The notes beneath the pieces are model-generated. The model searched no databases and was not told the DNA's origin. It worked only from the letters and a program-made list of their open reading frames with translations. This document shows, one piece after another, positions 1-8,756 of a stretch of 64,000 bases of DNA. A program made the position numbers and the translations under genes. The DNA comes from an uncultured Pelagibacteraceae bacterium. Lineage in GTDB: Bacteria; Pseudomonadota; Alphaproteobacteria; Pelagibacterales; Pelagibacteraceae. Location of the stretch: assembly GCA_902619595.1 (NCBI GenBank), contig CACNFE010000003.1:25493-89492 (forward strand). Reading direction: 5' to 3'. Numbering within the stretch: the stretch's first letter is position 1; every line of letters begins with the position of its first letter.

Positions 1-231
1 CTCGTAAACCTTATCTCCTTTTGCTGTTGACTTTGGGGCCACTGCCTTCGTAGATGATGTATACATTTTGGTTCCATCGTTATTAAAAGTTAATGCCATA
101 TTATTGTAGTCAGTAGCTATAGTTACTTGTTCAACTGCTTTACTTCGCACAACAGTTGGCTCCGCTATAGCTTTAGAAAAAGATAAAGCTAAAAAAAATA
201 CAATGTAATGAATTTTATAAATATTTTTCAC
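1..231 (-). CDS. Secreted protein, N-terminal part with signal peptide and beta-propeller-like 'ALTFNNDGTKMYT' motif (runs off left edge)
   Basis: Reverse strand read from a GTG at 231: MKNIYKIHYIVFFLALSFSKAIAEPTVVRSKAVEQVTIATDYNNMALTFNNDGTKMYTSSTKAVAPKSTAKGDKVYE; 77 codons open to the edge; hydrophobic signal peptide. Confidence 0.6.
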   Translation of the reverse strand, partial: MKNIYKIHYIVFFLALSFSKAIAEPTVVRSKAVEQVTIATDYNNMALTFNNDGTKMYTSSTKAVAPKSTAKGDKVYE

Positions 232-373
232 AACAATTAATCATTAATAAATCTATCTTAATATATTTATCTCACCAGGTTCTAGTCTAGTTCTAGTTTA
301 ACAAAATTTATTATTCATATTTTCCAATGAAAATAAATGGAGGTTTTATAAAAATGTAGGATTTTATGGGATT

Positions 374-400
374 TGAGACTGAATGAGACTATTAGAGACT
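374..400. repeat. Three (A/T)GAGACT repeats at exact 10-bp period
   Basis: atttgagact/gaatgagact/attagagact at 371-380, 381-390, 391-400. Confidence 0.7.
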
Positions 401-423
401 ATGAAATAACCCTACCCTATGTT

Positions 424-462
424 TTTTAAGTCCTTTGTGTCTACCAATTTCACCACGAGGGC
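424..462 (-). pseudogene. tRNA-Leu(UAA) 5' half remnant
   Basis: Reverse complement GCCCTCGTGGTGAAATTGGTAGACACAAAGGACTTAAAA fits the tRNA-Leu acceptor 5' strand, D arm, anticodon 5' stem and loop CUUAAAA; no 3' half follows. Confidence 0.75.
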
Positions 463-475
463 ATTAATTAATTTC

Positions 476-510
476 ATGAGTGTTTATGCTAATATTTATA
501 ATTGAACAAG
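476..510. repeat. 35-bp direct repeat, copy A
   Basis: atgagtgtttatgctaatatttataattgaacaag; 33/35 identical to 3617-3651. Confidence 0.85.
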
Positions 511-534
511 AGGAATAAGTAAATTTTTTTTATT

Positions 535-978
535 TTATCTCTCATCTTTTTTTCTTTTTTTGTATTTTTTTGAATGTTGAAAACATACACCTGATAGAAG
601 ACCTGGTATAATTATAAACCCTGGATGTACCTTATATGGAAAAAAATTTACCGCCCATTCGTCACCACCCCAAACAAATATAAAAAAAATAGCCGTTAGA
701 GCAAAAATAAATCCAAATAATCTTAAAAAATAATATTCTGAAGTTTTAATGATTTCAGTCTTAACAGATTTGGATTTATTATTTATAACCTTATTTTCAA
801 TTTCTTTTGTTGTAAAAAAAAATAGCAATAGTACCTGTATTAATATGCCTAAAAACAATGACCCCAAAACCACTAGATAAGTTGGATAGAGAAAAGGTGA
901 AACAATTGCAATTATAAAAAAAAATGCTGATAAATAAGATATGTAGTCAAATGTTTTTTTATTAATTACTTTTTTCAC
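535..978 (-). CDS. Small multi-pass membrane protein, unknown function
   Basis: 147-aa ORF with several hydrophobic segments. Confidence 0.55.
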   Translation of the reverse strand: MKKVINKKTFDYISYLSAFFFIIAIVSPFLYPTYLVVLGSLFLGILIQVLLLFFFTTKEIENKVINNKSKSVKTEIIKTSEYYFLRLFGFIFALTAIFFIFVWGGDEWAVNFFPYKVHPGFIIIPGLLSGVCFQHSKKYKKRKKDER

Positions 979-1080
979 AAGTCTAATATATTTACTATAT
1001 TATTTCATATGATTTACCAAAACTCTTCTTATTCATTCCAAAATTGATATATGAAATAAACTCATATAGATTAATTTAGA

Positions 1081-1911
1081 ATGATTAAACCATATAAATT
1101 TATAGTCTGTCTACTAATATTTTTTTCAACTCTATTTATTACAACTAATTCTCAAGCTGCTGTGAAACCTTTTGTTGAACTCTTTGAACAGATTTTTAAA
1201 TTTTTTGGAAAACGAGCTGACGACGTACCTCTTTCAGATGCCGGTAAAAAATTAGAAGATTTAAAAGGTTTTGATAAAACAGATGAAATAATTCAAACTA
1301 CCGAGACAAGTAAAAATTTTACTAATGAAATAACAAATTTTAGAATTAATAAAGCTAGTGAATTAAAAAATTCTACAAACGATAATCTTTTAGAGTCACA
1401 TGGAGTTAAAAATGTAGATAAAATTACTGAGGCTGTTGATCTGAGTGAAATTGATATTTCTGATTTTTTTGAAGATAATGCAGCAATTAATACTTTTCGA
1501 ATTTTTATATGGAGTGGAAGGGTATTTAGAGCATCTAATAGCTTTAATAAACCTGATACTAATCGTGTAGTAGCAGAATGCAGAGACAATAGAGAAGTTT
1601 TTTATTTTACTGCTCTGTTAGAAAAGAAAAAAAAATGGCTATTATTAAGTGGAAATTTAAAAAATGTAGATAAAAATAATAGTGGGTTTAAAAAGCAAAA
1701 TCTTTATGTATTAACAGACATTGATGAATATATTATTTTTTCTACGCAAACACCAAAAAATAAGAAATTTCCACTTCATTATTTTATAATTTCTAAAGAA
1801 GGAAAATTTTATCATTTTAATAATGTTTATGGAACCGAAAGTCCCGAATACATAATTGCTAATGCAAATAAAAAAATTGATGAAACTAAATTTGCTTGTT
1901 TAAAACTTTAA
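1081..1911 (+). CDS. Hypothetical secreted protein with signal peptide
   Basis: 276-aa ORF; N-terminus MIKPYKFIVCLLIFFSTLFITTNSQAA. Confidence 0.6.
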   Translation: MIKPYKFIVCLLIFFSTLFITTNSQAAVKPFVELFEQIFKFFGKRADDVPLSDAGKKLEDLKGFDKTDEIIQTTETSKNFTNEITNFRINKASELKNSTNDNLLESHGVKNVDKITEAVDLSEIDISDFFEDNAAINTFRIFIWSGRVFRASNSFNKPDTNRVVAECRDNREVFYFTALLEKKKKWLLLSGNLKNVDKNNSGFKKQNLYVLTDIDEYIIFSTQTPKNKKFPLHYFIISKEGKFYHFNNVYGTESPEYIIANANKKIDETKFACLKL

Positions 1912-2922
1912 TTAGAAAAATTCTGCAAATTTTCTAATTACTGAAAGAACAATGCTAATCTGGCCGAGATAACCCCAAATTAAACTTTGTTTTAATTTCC
2001 TTTTTTGCGCTTTATAAAATTCTGCACTTCTCCACGTACCCACAATTAAATAAATTTGAGATAATATGGCAAATAAAGCATATAGAATTATTACTAGAAG
2101 AACCAATTCTCTTGCACTATTAATAAATTGATCAGTTAAAAAATATAAACCCGGTATTGATATGATTGTACCTATTATTGTATAACATACCCAATAACTG
2201 TAACCGTATGAAATTTTTCCTTGCCAATAATTAATTAGATCTTTTTTGAAACCAGTTGGCTTACTTTTGGTTGTTTTTTTTGTTTTTTTTGGTTTAGGAA
2301 CTGTTTTTGTATAAAGAAAAAAAGCACCCAAAGCTAAAATAATTACAACCCACCAATAATTTTTAAAATCTATTTCATTTTGTTGTTTATTTTTTTCTTT
2401 AATTTTTGGAGAATTTTTTAATGTCCAATCTTTTTGAGCTTCAATTGCTTTTTTTTCCCACACATCTCTTAAATAATAATTTTTGTCTTTGTAAACTTGG
2501 CCCCAATGCTTCCAGAAAACAGTTTGTTCTTCTACATGATTACTTGTGTCATAAATCCATTTTCTTTCAATGATTTTTGCTCGATTGATTAAATCTAAAT
2601 AAACTTCATGTTCTGCTTCAACAAATTCTTCAATATTCATTTTATTTCTTTTTGTGTACATTTTAGTGTTTCTGTATGAACAATTTGTATAATCTGTCAA
2701 AAAATTTTTTGTAAATGGAATACTTTGACATGAACTGTCTTCATATAAATCTTTAACATGGTCATTCCAGTCTCTAACATAAATATTAAAAAGTGTATGT
2801 TTTCCATCATTTATTTCAGATAAATAAAATTGTGTGTAGTCAACATCATGACTGTCGGATTTTGAATAAGAGATTAAAGTAAAAATAAAAAAAATAATTA
2901 AACTAAATAATTTTTTTTTCAT
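1912..2922 (-). CDS. Hypothetical membrane protein: secreted N-terminal region plus C-terminal multi-TM domain
   Basis: 336-aa ORF; signal-like N-terminus, TM near residue 195, hydrophobic C-terminal region. Confidence 0.6.
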   Translation of the reverse strand: MKKKLFSLIIFFIFTLISYSKSDSHDVDYTQFYLSEINDGKHTLFNIYVRDWNDHVKDLYEDSSCQSIPFTKNFLTDYTNCSYRNTKMYTKRNKMNIEEFVEAEHEVYLDLINRAKIIERKWIYDTSNHVEEQTVFWKHWGQVYKDKNYYLRDVWEKKAIEAQKDWTLKNSPKIKEKNKQQNEIDFKNYWWVVIILALGAFFLYTKTVPKPKKTKKTTKSKPTGFKKDLINYWQGKISYGYSYWVCYTIIGTIISIPGLYFLTDQFINSARELVLLVIILYALFAILSQIYLIVGTWRSAEFYKAQKRKLKQSLIWGYLGQISIVLSVIRKFAEFF

Positions 2923-3592
2923 ATTCTTTTTTTTTTAGTTTTTGAGATTCTCTTACATTTTTATATAAAAATATACTAAAAATAAGTGCTATTAATAATA
3001 CGCCTACAAAATAGTAATTAGGGAATGAAACTAAAAAATTATAAGATCCGTGAATAACATATGGAACAATAAGAGCTAAGCTCAAATTTTTACCTCCTGA
3101 AACGAAAGCATACATACCAAAATAAAAACCCATAATAACTCCACAAAGAGCATGCAAAGGTATTGCTGTATATGATCTTACATATGCTACCTCTAATGGC
3201 TGTAATTCATAGTATTCAGATAGTCTATAAACGTAATCATAATTTTCAAGAGTAGCAAAACCTAACGAAACAACAATCCCATAAACTATACCATCCATTG
3301 GTTCATCAAAGGCTTTTTCTCTTAATATGTAAAAATATAATACTAAAAATTTAAGAGTTTCCTCAACAAGCCCACCCGCAAAAAAACCACCTAATAATGC
3401 GTTGTTCACTTCGTTGTCTGTTTCGAAAGTATTTAAAATAAAATCATTCATATATCCTGCGGGAATGGTGATTAAAATTCCAAATAAAAAAGTAATAATA
3501 ATAATCTTTTTTGGTTCTCTAAATTTGTCGGAAAAAACAAAAAATAATAAGATTAATATTGAAGGAACAATTGTTATGAGAAGTGTTATCAT
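2903..3592 (-). CDS. PrsW-family intramembrane metalloprotease-like protein
   Basis: Motifs FFAGGLVEETLKFLVLY, MDGIVYGIVVSLGFATLEN and HALCGVIMGFYFG typical of PrsW/CPBP-like membrane proteases. Confidence 0.8.
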   Translation of the reverse strand: MITLLITIVPSILILLFFVFSDKFREPKKIIIITFLFGILITIPAGYMNDFILNTFETDNEVNNALLGGFFAGGLVEETLKFLVLYFYILREKAFDEPMDGIVYGIVVSLGFATLENYDYVYRLSEYYELQPLEVAYVRSYTAIPLHALCGVIMGFYFGMYAFVSGGKNLSLALIVPYVIHGSYNFLVSFPNYYFVGVLLIALIFSIFLYKNVRESQKLKKKEYEKKII

Positions 3593-3616
3593 AATTATTT
3601 CTATTTATCATTTTTT

Positions 3617-3651
3617 ATGAGTATTTATGCTAATATTTATAAATGAACAAG
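3617..3651. repeat. 35-bp direct repeat, copy B
   Basis: atgagtatttatgctaatatttataaatgaacaag; 33/35 identical to 476-510. Confidence 0.85.
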
Positions 3652-3718
3652 TCCAATAATTAAATCAAAACGACATAGTCAATTGTTTTAATTAACTTAA
3701 TGTAATACATATTTCTAA

Positions 3719-4840
3719 ATGACTGGAAAAATAAAGTTAATTTTTTTTCATCCATACTCTTATATTGGTGGTGCAGATAACTCTTTAAGACGTCTTATTG
3801 AGAATTTAGATGAAAAGTTATTTTCTATAACTTTTTTATCCTTGAATAAAAGTTACCTCAGAAAGATTTTATCAAAAAAAGTTACTTTTATAACATTAAA
3901 AGCCAAAAGAACCTTTTATTCAATTCATGAATTAAAAAGTATCATAGAAAAGTATGAATATAGTGGTAAATATAAAAAGGTAATACTTATTTCTAATCAA
4001 AATTTTGCAAATATTATTGCATCATTCTCTATTCCCAATAATTCTAATATTAAAACTATTTTTATAGATAGAAATCATCTAGATGAACTTAGTTTTTATA
4101 AAGGTTTCAAGGATAAAATTAAAAAAAAATTATTAAAATTATTAGTAAAGTTAAGATATTACAAAGCTGACCTTGTGGTTGGTATTTGTAAAAAGCTCTC
4201 AGAAGATTTAAGTGAACATATTAATAAAAAAGTAAAAACAATTTACAGTCCATCCTTTGACCGAAATATAATTAGAAAATCAAATAAAAAAATTAAATTA
4301 TCAAATAAATTTAAATATATTTTAAATGTTTCGCGTTTCTCAAAAAGAAAAGATCATACAACGACATTAAAAGCATTTAAAATTGCAAGAACAGAGTTAA
4401 GTAATATTAAATTAATTTTAATTGGTTATGGTCCAGAGTTAACGAATGTAAAAACATTAGCAAAAGAACTAAAAATAAATAAAGATATTATTATTGTTAA
4501 TAAGACTTATAATCCTTATCCATTTATGAAAAAAGCAGATCTGTTAGTTCTTACATCAATATATGAGGGTTTTCCAAATGTGCTTGTGGAGTCTTTGACA
4601 ATTGGAACTCCAGTAATCTCAACAGATGCAAATGCGGGAGCGTCAGAAATTATATTAAACGGAAAAGGTGGTGAGTTAATTAATATAGGTGATTATAATG
4701 CTTTAGCAAAAAAAATTATTAATCACTTTAATTCACCAAAAAATCTTCAAAAAAAAACAAAAATTGCACAAAATAATCTTTTTAGATTTGAAACCAAAAG
4801 ACATAGTAAGATATACACTAATTTATTTAAAAAAATTTAA
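3719..4840 (+). CDS. Glycosyltransferase family 4 (GT-B)
   Basis: Motifs VSRFSKRKDH and TSIYEGFPNVLVESLTIGTPVISTDANAGASEI. Confidence 0.85.
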   Translation: MTGKIKLIFFHPYSYIGGADNSLRRLIENLDEKLFSITFLSLNKSYLRKILSKKVTFITLKAKRTFYSIHELKSIIEKYEYSGKYKKVILISNQNFANIIASFSIPNNSNIKTIFIDRNHLDELSFYKGFKDKIKKKLLKLLVKLRYYKADLVVGICKKLSEDLSEHINKKVKTIYSPSFDRNIIRKSNKKIKLSNKFKYILNVSRFSKRKDHTTTLKAFKIARTELSNIKLILIGYGPELTNVKTLAKELKINKDIIIVNKTYNPYPFMKKADLLVLTSIYEGFPNVLVESLTIGTPVISTDANAGASEIILNGKGGELINIGDYNALAKKIINHFNSPKNLQKKTKIAQNNLFRFETKRHSKIYTNLFKKI

Positions 4841-5883
4841 TGAAAATAGCAATAATTGGAGCAGGTTTTTTTGGAGCTACAGCAGCGTTGAAATTAAGCA
4901 AATATCACGATGTTGATTTATTTGAGAAGAAAAAAGATATTTTAAACGGAGCATCCAAAATAAACCAATTTAGATTTCATCTTGGTTTTCATTATCCAAG
5001 ATCAAAAAAAACATTAAATGAGATAAAATCCTCATATCGACTTTTCATAAATTTTTTTTCTAATAAAGTTTTTGAAAAAACATCTAATTTCTATGGTGTA
5101 TCTAATAAAGGAAGTAAGATTTCATATAATTCTTATTTAAAAGTACTTAAAAGATTTAACTTGAAATATAAAGTTACAAATCAAAAATTTGATAATATTT
5201 CAAATCTTCTTTTAACTAATGAAAAAGTTTTAAATTATTTTAAGTTTAAACAAATTATAAAAAATAAGTTAAAAAATAGTGGAGTAAACATATATTTCAA
5301 TACACAATTAAAAAAAAACCAAGTTAACAATTATGATAAAATTATAATTTGCACATATTCTGCAAATAATAAAATTTTAAGTAATCTTTCAAGAGTCAAG
5401 AAACCAAAAAAAAATAGATACGAACTTATTGAAAAGATAGTTATTAAATTACCGAAGAAATATAAAAAAAAAAGCTACGTTATCATTGATGGAAAATTTG
5501 TTTGTTTAGATCCTTATTTAGGCACAAATTATCACTTACTAAGTGATGTAAAATATTCAAAAATTGAGGTTATTAAAAAAAATAATCCTATTTTTAAATC
5601 TCAAAAAAAAAAATATCTTAATGACAAAATAAATAAAAATTTAAAAATATCTAACTTTAGAAAATTTATTAAACATAGTTCTTATTATTTACCATTTTTA
5701 AAAAATGCAAAATATATAGGATCAATGTTCATTGTAAGAGCATTAAAATTAAATGTTGAAAAAACTGATGAAAGAACTGGAGAAATACAGCAAATAAATA
5801 ATAAATTTATTTCTGTTTTTTCAGGTAAGTGGAATACTTGTGTTTATGTTGCAAACAAACTTAATAAATTATTATCAAAATGA
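4840..5883 (+). CDS. FAD-dependent oxidoreductase (DAO-like)
   Basis: N-terminal MKIAIIGAGFFGATAALKLSK dinucleotide-binding motif. Confidence 0.75.
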   Translation: MKIAIIGAGFFGATAALKLSKYHDVDLFEKKKDILNGASKINQFRFHLGFHYPRSKKTLNEIKSSYRLFINFFSNKVFEKTSNFYGVSNKGSKISYNSYLKVLKRFNLKYKVTNQKFDNISNLLLTNEKVLNYFKFKQIIKNKLKNSGVNIYFNTQLKKNQVNNYDKIIICTYSANNKILSNLSRVKKPKKNRYELIEKIVIKLPKKYKKKSYVIIDGKFVCLDPYLGTNYHLLSDVKYSKIEVIKKNNPIFKSQKKKYLNDKINKNLKISNFRKFIKHSSYYLPFLKNAKYIGSMFIVRALKLNVEKTDERTGEIQQINNKFISVFSGKWNTCVYVANKLNKLLSK

Positions 5884-6590
5884 TAAATGTATGTATAATC
5901 GGTCTTGGTATCTGGGGTAAAAAAGTTTTAAATTCAATCAAAAAAATCAAAAAAATAAAGAGTATTCAAATTGTAAAAAATAGAAGAGATAAAAGTAAAG
6001 TAAATTTAAATAATCTAAATTGGGTTTTTGTTACTACACCCACTACTAATCATTATTCTATAGTAAAAAAATATTTAAAAAAAAAAGTAAATGTTTTTTG
6101 TGAAAAACCTCTTACTAATAACATTATTAAAGATAAAGAATTATTTAGGCTAGCCAGTAAAAATAAATGTAAATTGTATGTTTCAGATGTTGAAAATTTT
6201 AAAAATATCAAGATTAAATTAAAAAATAAAAATGTAGTATTTAGATCAAAATTCTCAAATGATAAAAAAAATATTATTGAACGTCTTGCTTATCATGACT
6301 TTACTTACTTGTATAAGTTTATAAAGAAAGGAAAAATTTCTAATATGAAAATTAATAAAATTAAATCTGGAGAATTAAAAATTTCCCTAATCATAGCAAA
6401 AAAATATTTTCAAATGTGTTATAATTTAAATTCAAAAAAAAGAGTTCATTCTTTTAATGGAATAAATTTAATTAAAAGAAAAGATTACCTTAAAATTATG
6501 ATTGAGAAAGTTATTAAAAATAAGGTCAATTTTAATTTAAATAAAAAACTTTCTCTTTTTGCAAATTCTGCAATTAATCTTAGAAAATAA
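5880..6590 (+). CDS. Gfo/Idh/MocA-like oxidoreductase
   Basis: Rossmann GLGIWGKKVL plus VFVTTPTTNHY...VFCEKPL motif. Confidence 0.75.
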   Translation: MINVCIIGLGIWGKKVLNSIKKIKKIKSIQIVKNRRDKSKVNLNNLNWVFVTTPTTNHYSIVKKYLKKKVNVFCEKPLTNNIIKDKELFRLASKNKCKLYVSDVENFKNIKIKLKNKNVVFRSKFSNDKKNIIERLAYHDFTYLYKFIKKGKISNMKINKIKSGELKISLIIAKKYFQMCYNLNSKKRVHSFNGINLIKRKDYLKIMIEKVIKNKVNFNLNKKLSLFANSAINLRK

Positions 6591-6885
6591 GAAACCAGTA
6601 AACAATAAGACCAGCAAGAATTGTGGCAATTACATTTTTTGAGAAAAATCCAATTATAATTGCTGCAATAATTCCAAATATTTTTGGATCATTGATTTCA
6701 ACTAGATTTCCAAAATCATTATAAAAAACTGCTGGAAATATAATTGCAGGAAATACTGTTGAGGGAACATAGCTAAGAACTAATCTGACTTTTTTACTCA
6801 TCATTTTACTATTAACAAAAGTTATCATTGAAAATCTTGTGAAATAAGTGATTAGACCAGCTATAATTACACTAATCCAGCTCAT
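6580..6885 (-). CDS. azlD: AzlD-like branched-chain amino-acid exporter small subunit
   Basis: 101-aa four-TM protein directly downstream of AzlC. Confidence 0.8.
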   Translation of the reverse strand: MSWISVIIAGLITYFTRFSMITFVNSKMMSKKVRLVLSYVPSTVFPAIIFPAVFYNDFGNLVEINDPKIFGIIAAIIIGFFSKNVIATILAGLIVYWFLIF

Positions 6886-7574
6886 ATTTTTTTCTTAAAT
6901 TTTATAATTATTAAGGCTGACAAGAGACCAATTAAAGGAGTTAGTATTATGTAAGCTTTAAAAGGTATATCAAAAAATATTAATGAGCTAATCCCAGAAA
7001 TGATCATTACTAAAACATGATCTAATTTTCGAAAGTCATTAACTATAATTGCTAGGAATGTTAATGGTATAGCAAACTTTAACCCCCACTCCTCAGGTAC
7101 AATTGATCCCAAAAAAATTCCAATAATCGTTGTTACTTGCCATGTTGTCCATAAAATAACCCCAGCCCCTATTAAGTGATAATGGCTGTGGTTATTAATT
7201 TTATGATTTTTAAAATATTTGTTCGATACAGCAAAAGTTTGGTCCGTAATTAAATAAGATATTAATAATTTTTTAATTAGTGATAATTTTTCTAAATATT
7301 CTGTAAGAACTGCACCGTATAGAAAGTGTCTTGAATTTATCACTCCAACAGATGTGATGGCTACTAAAGATGAAGCGCCACCTGATAAAAGTTGAATAAA
7401 TACGATTTGAGATGCCCCTCCAAAAATAATTAAAGATGTTGCGTATGTTATTAATGGTGAAAAACCTAATTCAATACCTATTGCACCAAATATAATTCCA
7501 AAAGGAATAACAGGAATTAAAAGTGGAGATATGTCTAGCAAACCTTTTTTGAAAATTGAGAATTTCGATGACAT
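6882..7574 (-). CDS. azlC: AzlC-family branched-chain amino-acid permease
   Basis: GLLDISPLLIPVIPFGIIFGAIGIELGFSP and NSRHFLYGAVL motifs. Confidence 0.85.
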   Translation of the reverse strand: MSSKFSIFKKGLLDISPLLIPVIPFGIIFGAIGIELGFSPLITYATSLIIFGGASQIVFIQLLSGGASSLVAITSVGVINSRHFLYGAVLTEYLEKLSLIKKLLISYLITDQTFAVSNKYFKNHKINNHSHYHLIGAGVILWTTWQVTTIIGIFLGSIVPEEWGLKFAIPLTFLAIIVNDFRKLDHVLVMIISGISSLIFFDIPFKAYIILTPLIGLLSALIIIKFKKKI

Positions 7575-7577
7575 TAT

Positions 7578-7982
7578 TTAGTGATTAATAAGAGCCTTTA
7601 ATAAATATTTTCTATCTAATTTACAGTCTCTGTAACCTCGTTTAACAACACTCAAATATCTTTCTGTAGGATATCTAAACTCAGATTTCGATACCATTGT
7701 ATAAGTCATTACTTTTGAATTGTAGTAATCGAAATAAATTTTTTTATATAAAATTGGATAATCTTCATACACATCCAATTTATTTTCGTCTGTTTTTGAA
7801 ATTTCAAATAATCCTCCTGGAACAATTGAATTTCTTTTCTTTTCAATGTCTGCTGCTCTATATTTACTTCTGAAAGTAAGTCTATATCCTTTAAGTTCAT
7901 ATTTTTTTAAGAATATTGAGTCTTTACATCTTCTTTTCATCTGAAAATGATTAAGATTACTTCCGTAAGCAAAATATAACAT
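7578..7982 (-). CDS. Gamma-glutamylcyclotransferase (AIG2-like) family protein
   Basis: MLYFAYGSNLN N-terminal signature. Confidence 0.8.
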   Translation of the reverse strand: MLYFAYGSNLNHFQMKRRCKDSIFLKKYELKGYRLTFRSKYRAADIEKKRNSIVPGGLFEISKTDENKLDVYEDYPILYKKIYFDYYNSKVMTYTMVSKSEFRYPTERYLSVVKRGYRDCKLDRKYLLKALINH

Positions 7983-8734
7983 TAATTTTCTTCTACAATT
8001 TGAATTTTTTTCTCTTCAACAAATTTTAAAATTTCAGAATTACATGTATCAATTTTATTTTGATCCGTACCTCTTAAAACAAGAGATACTCCTAGTTTTC
8101 CAGCTCTAAAGAACGGATAACTTCCAATTTCAACATCAGAATTTTTGTTTTGTACTTCTGATAAAGATTTTGCAATTTCACTTTCTACTGTTCTTAAATT
8201 AATTGTATGGCTTAAAATTGGCTCACCTCCTGCGATCTTATTTTGTATTCCTCCAAGCATAGCTTTGAGAATTGAAGGAACACCCGGTAAACAAAACACA
8301 TTTTCAACATAAAACCCTGGTGCTCCACTAGTTGGGTTTAATATTAAATTAGCTTCAACCGGCATCCATGCCATTTTTTGTCTACCATCATTAAATTCTC
8401 CTGGCTTATAGTATTTCTCTAATATGCTGAAAGCCTCTTTATGTGCGCCATATGAAATATTAAAGGCTTCAGAAATACACTCTGACGTTATGTCGTCATG
8501 CGTTGGTCCAATACCTCCTGATGTAAAAACGTAATTAAATTTATTCCTAAAAAGATTTACTGTTTCAATAATAGTAATTTTTTTATCTGGAATTACTCTC
8601 ACCTCTTCAACTTTAATTCCCAAAGAATTTAACCAAGTTGCAAGTGTGCTGGTATTTGTATCTTTTGTTCTGCCTGATAAAATCTCATTTCCAATGATAA
8701 TTATTCCAGCATTTATGTCTTTTTTATTTGTCAT
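7982..8734 (-). CDS. Molybdopterin-binding / CinA N-terminal domain protein
   Basis: IIIGNEILSGRTKDTNT and FTSGGIGPTHDDIT signatures. Confidence 0.9.
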   Translation of the reverse strand: MTNKKDINAGIIIIGNEILSGRTKDTNTSTLATWLNSLGIKVEEVRVIPDKKITIIETVNLFRNKFNYVFTSGGIGPTHDDITSECISEAFNISYGAHKEAFSILEKYYKPGEFNDGRQKMAWMPVEANLILNPTSGAPGFYVENVFCLPGVPSILKAMLGGIQNKIAGGEPILSHTINLRTVESEIAKSLSEVQNKNSDVEIGSYPFFRAGKLGVSLVLRGTDQNKIDTCNSEILKFVEEKKIQIVEEN

Positions 8735-8756
8735 TTCTTAATATAAGTAAATTAAT

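Noticed and set aside
1293-1589. 98-aa minus-strand ORF inside 1081-1911
   Set aside because: Antisense to a longer ORF with signal peptide; no recognisable motif.
7709-7900. 63-aa alternative-frame ORF
   Set aside because: Lies inside the gamma-glutamylcyclotransferase-like gene, which has clear family motifs.
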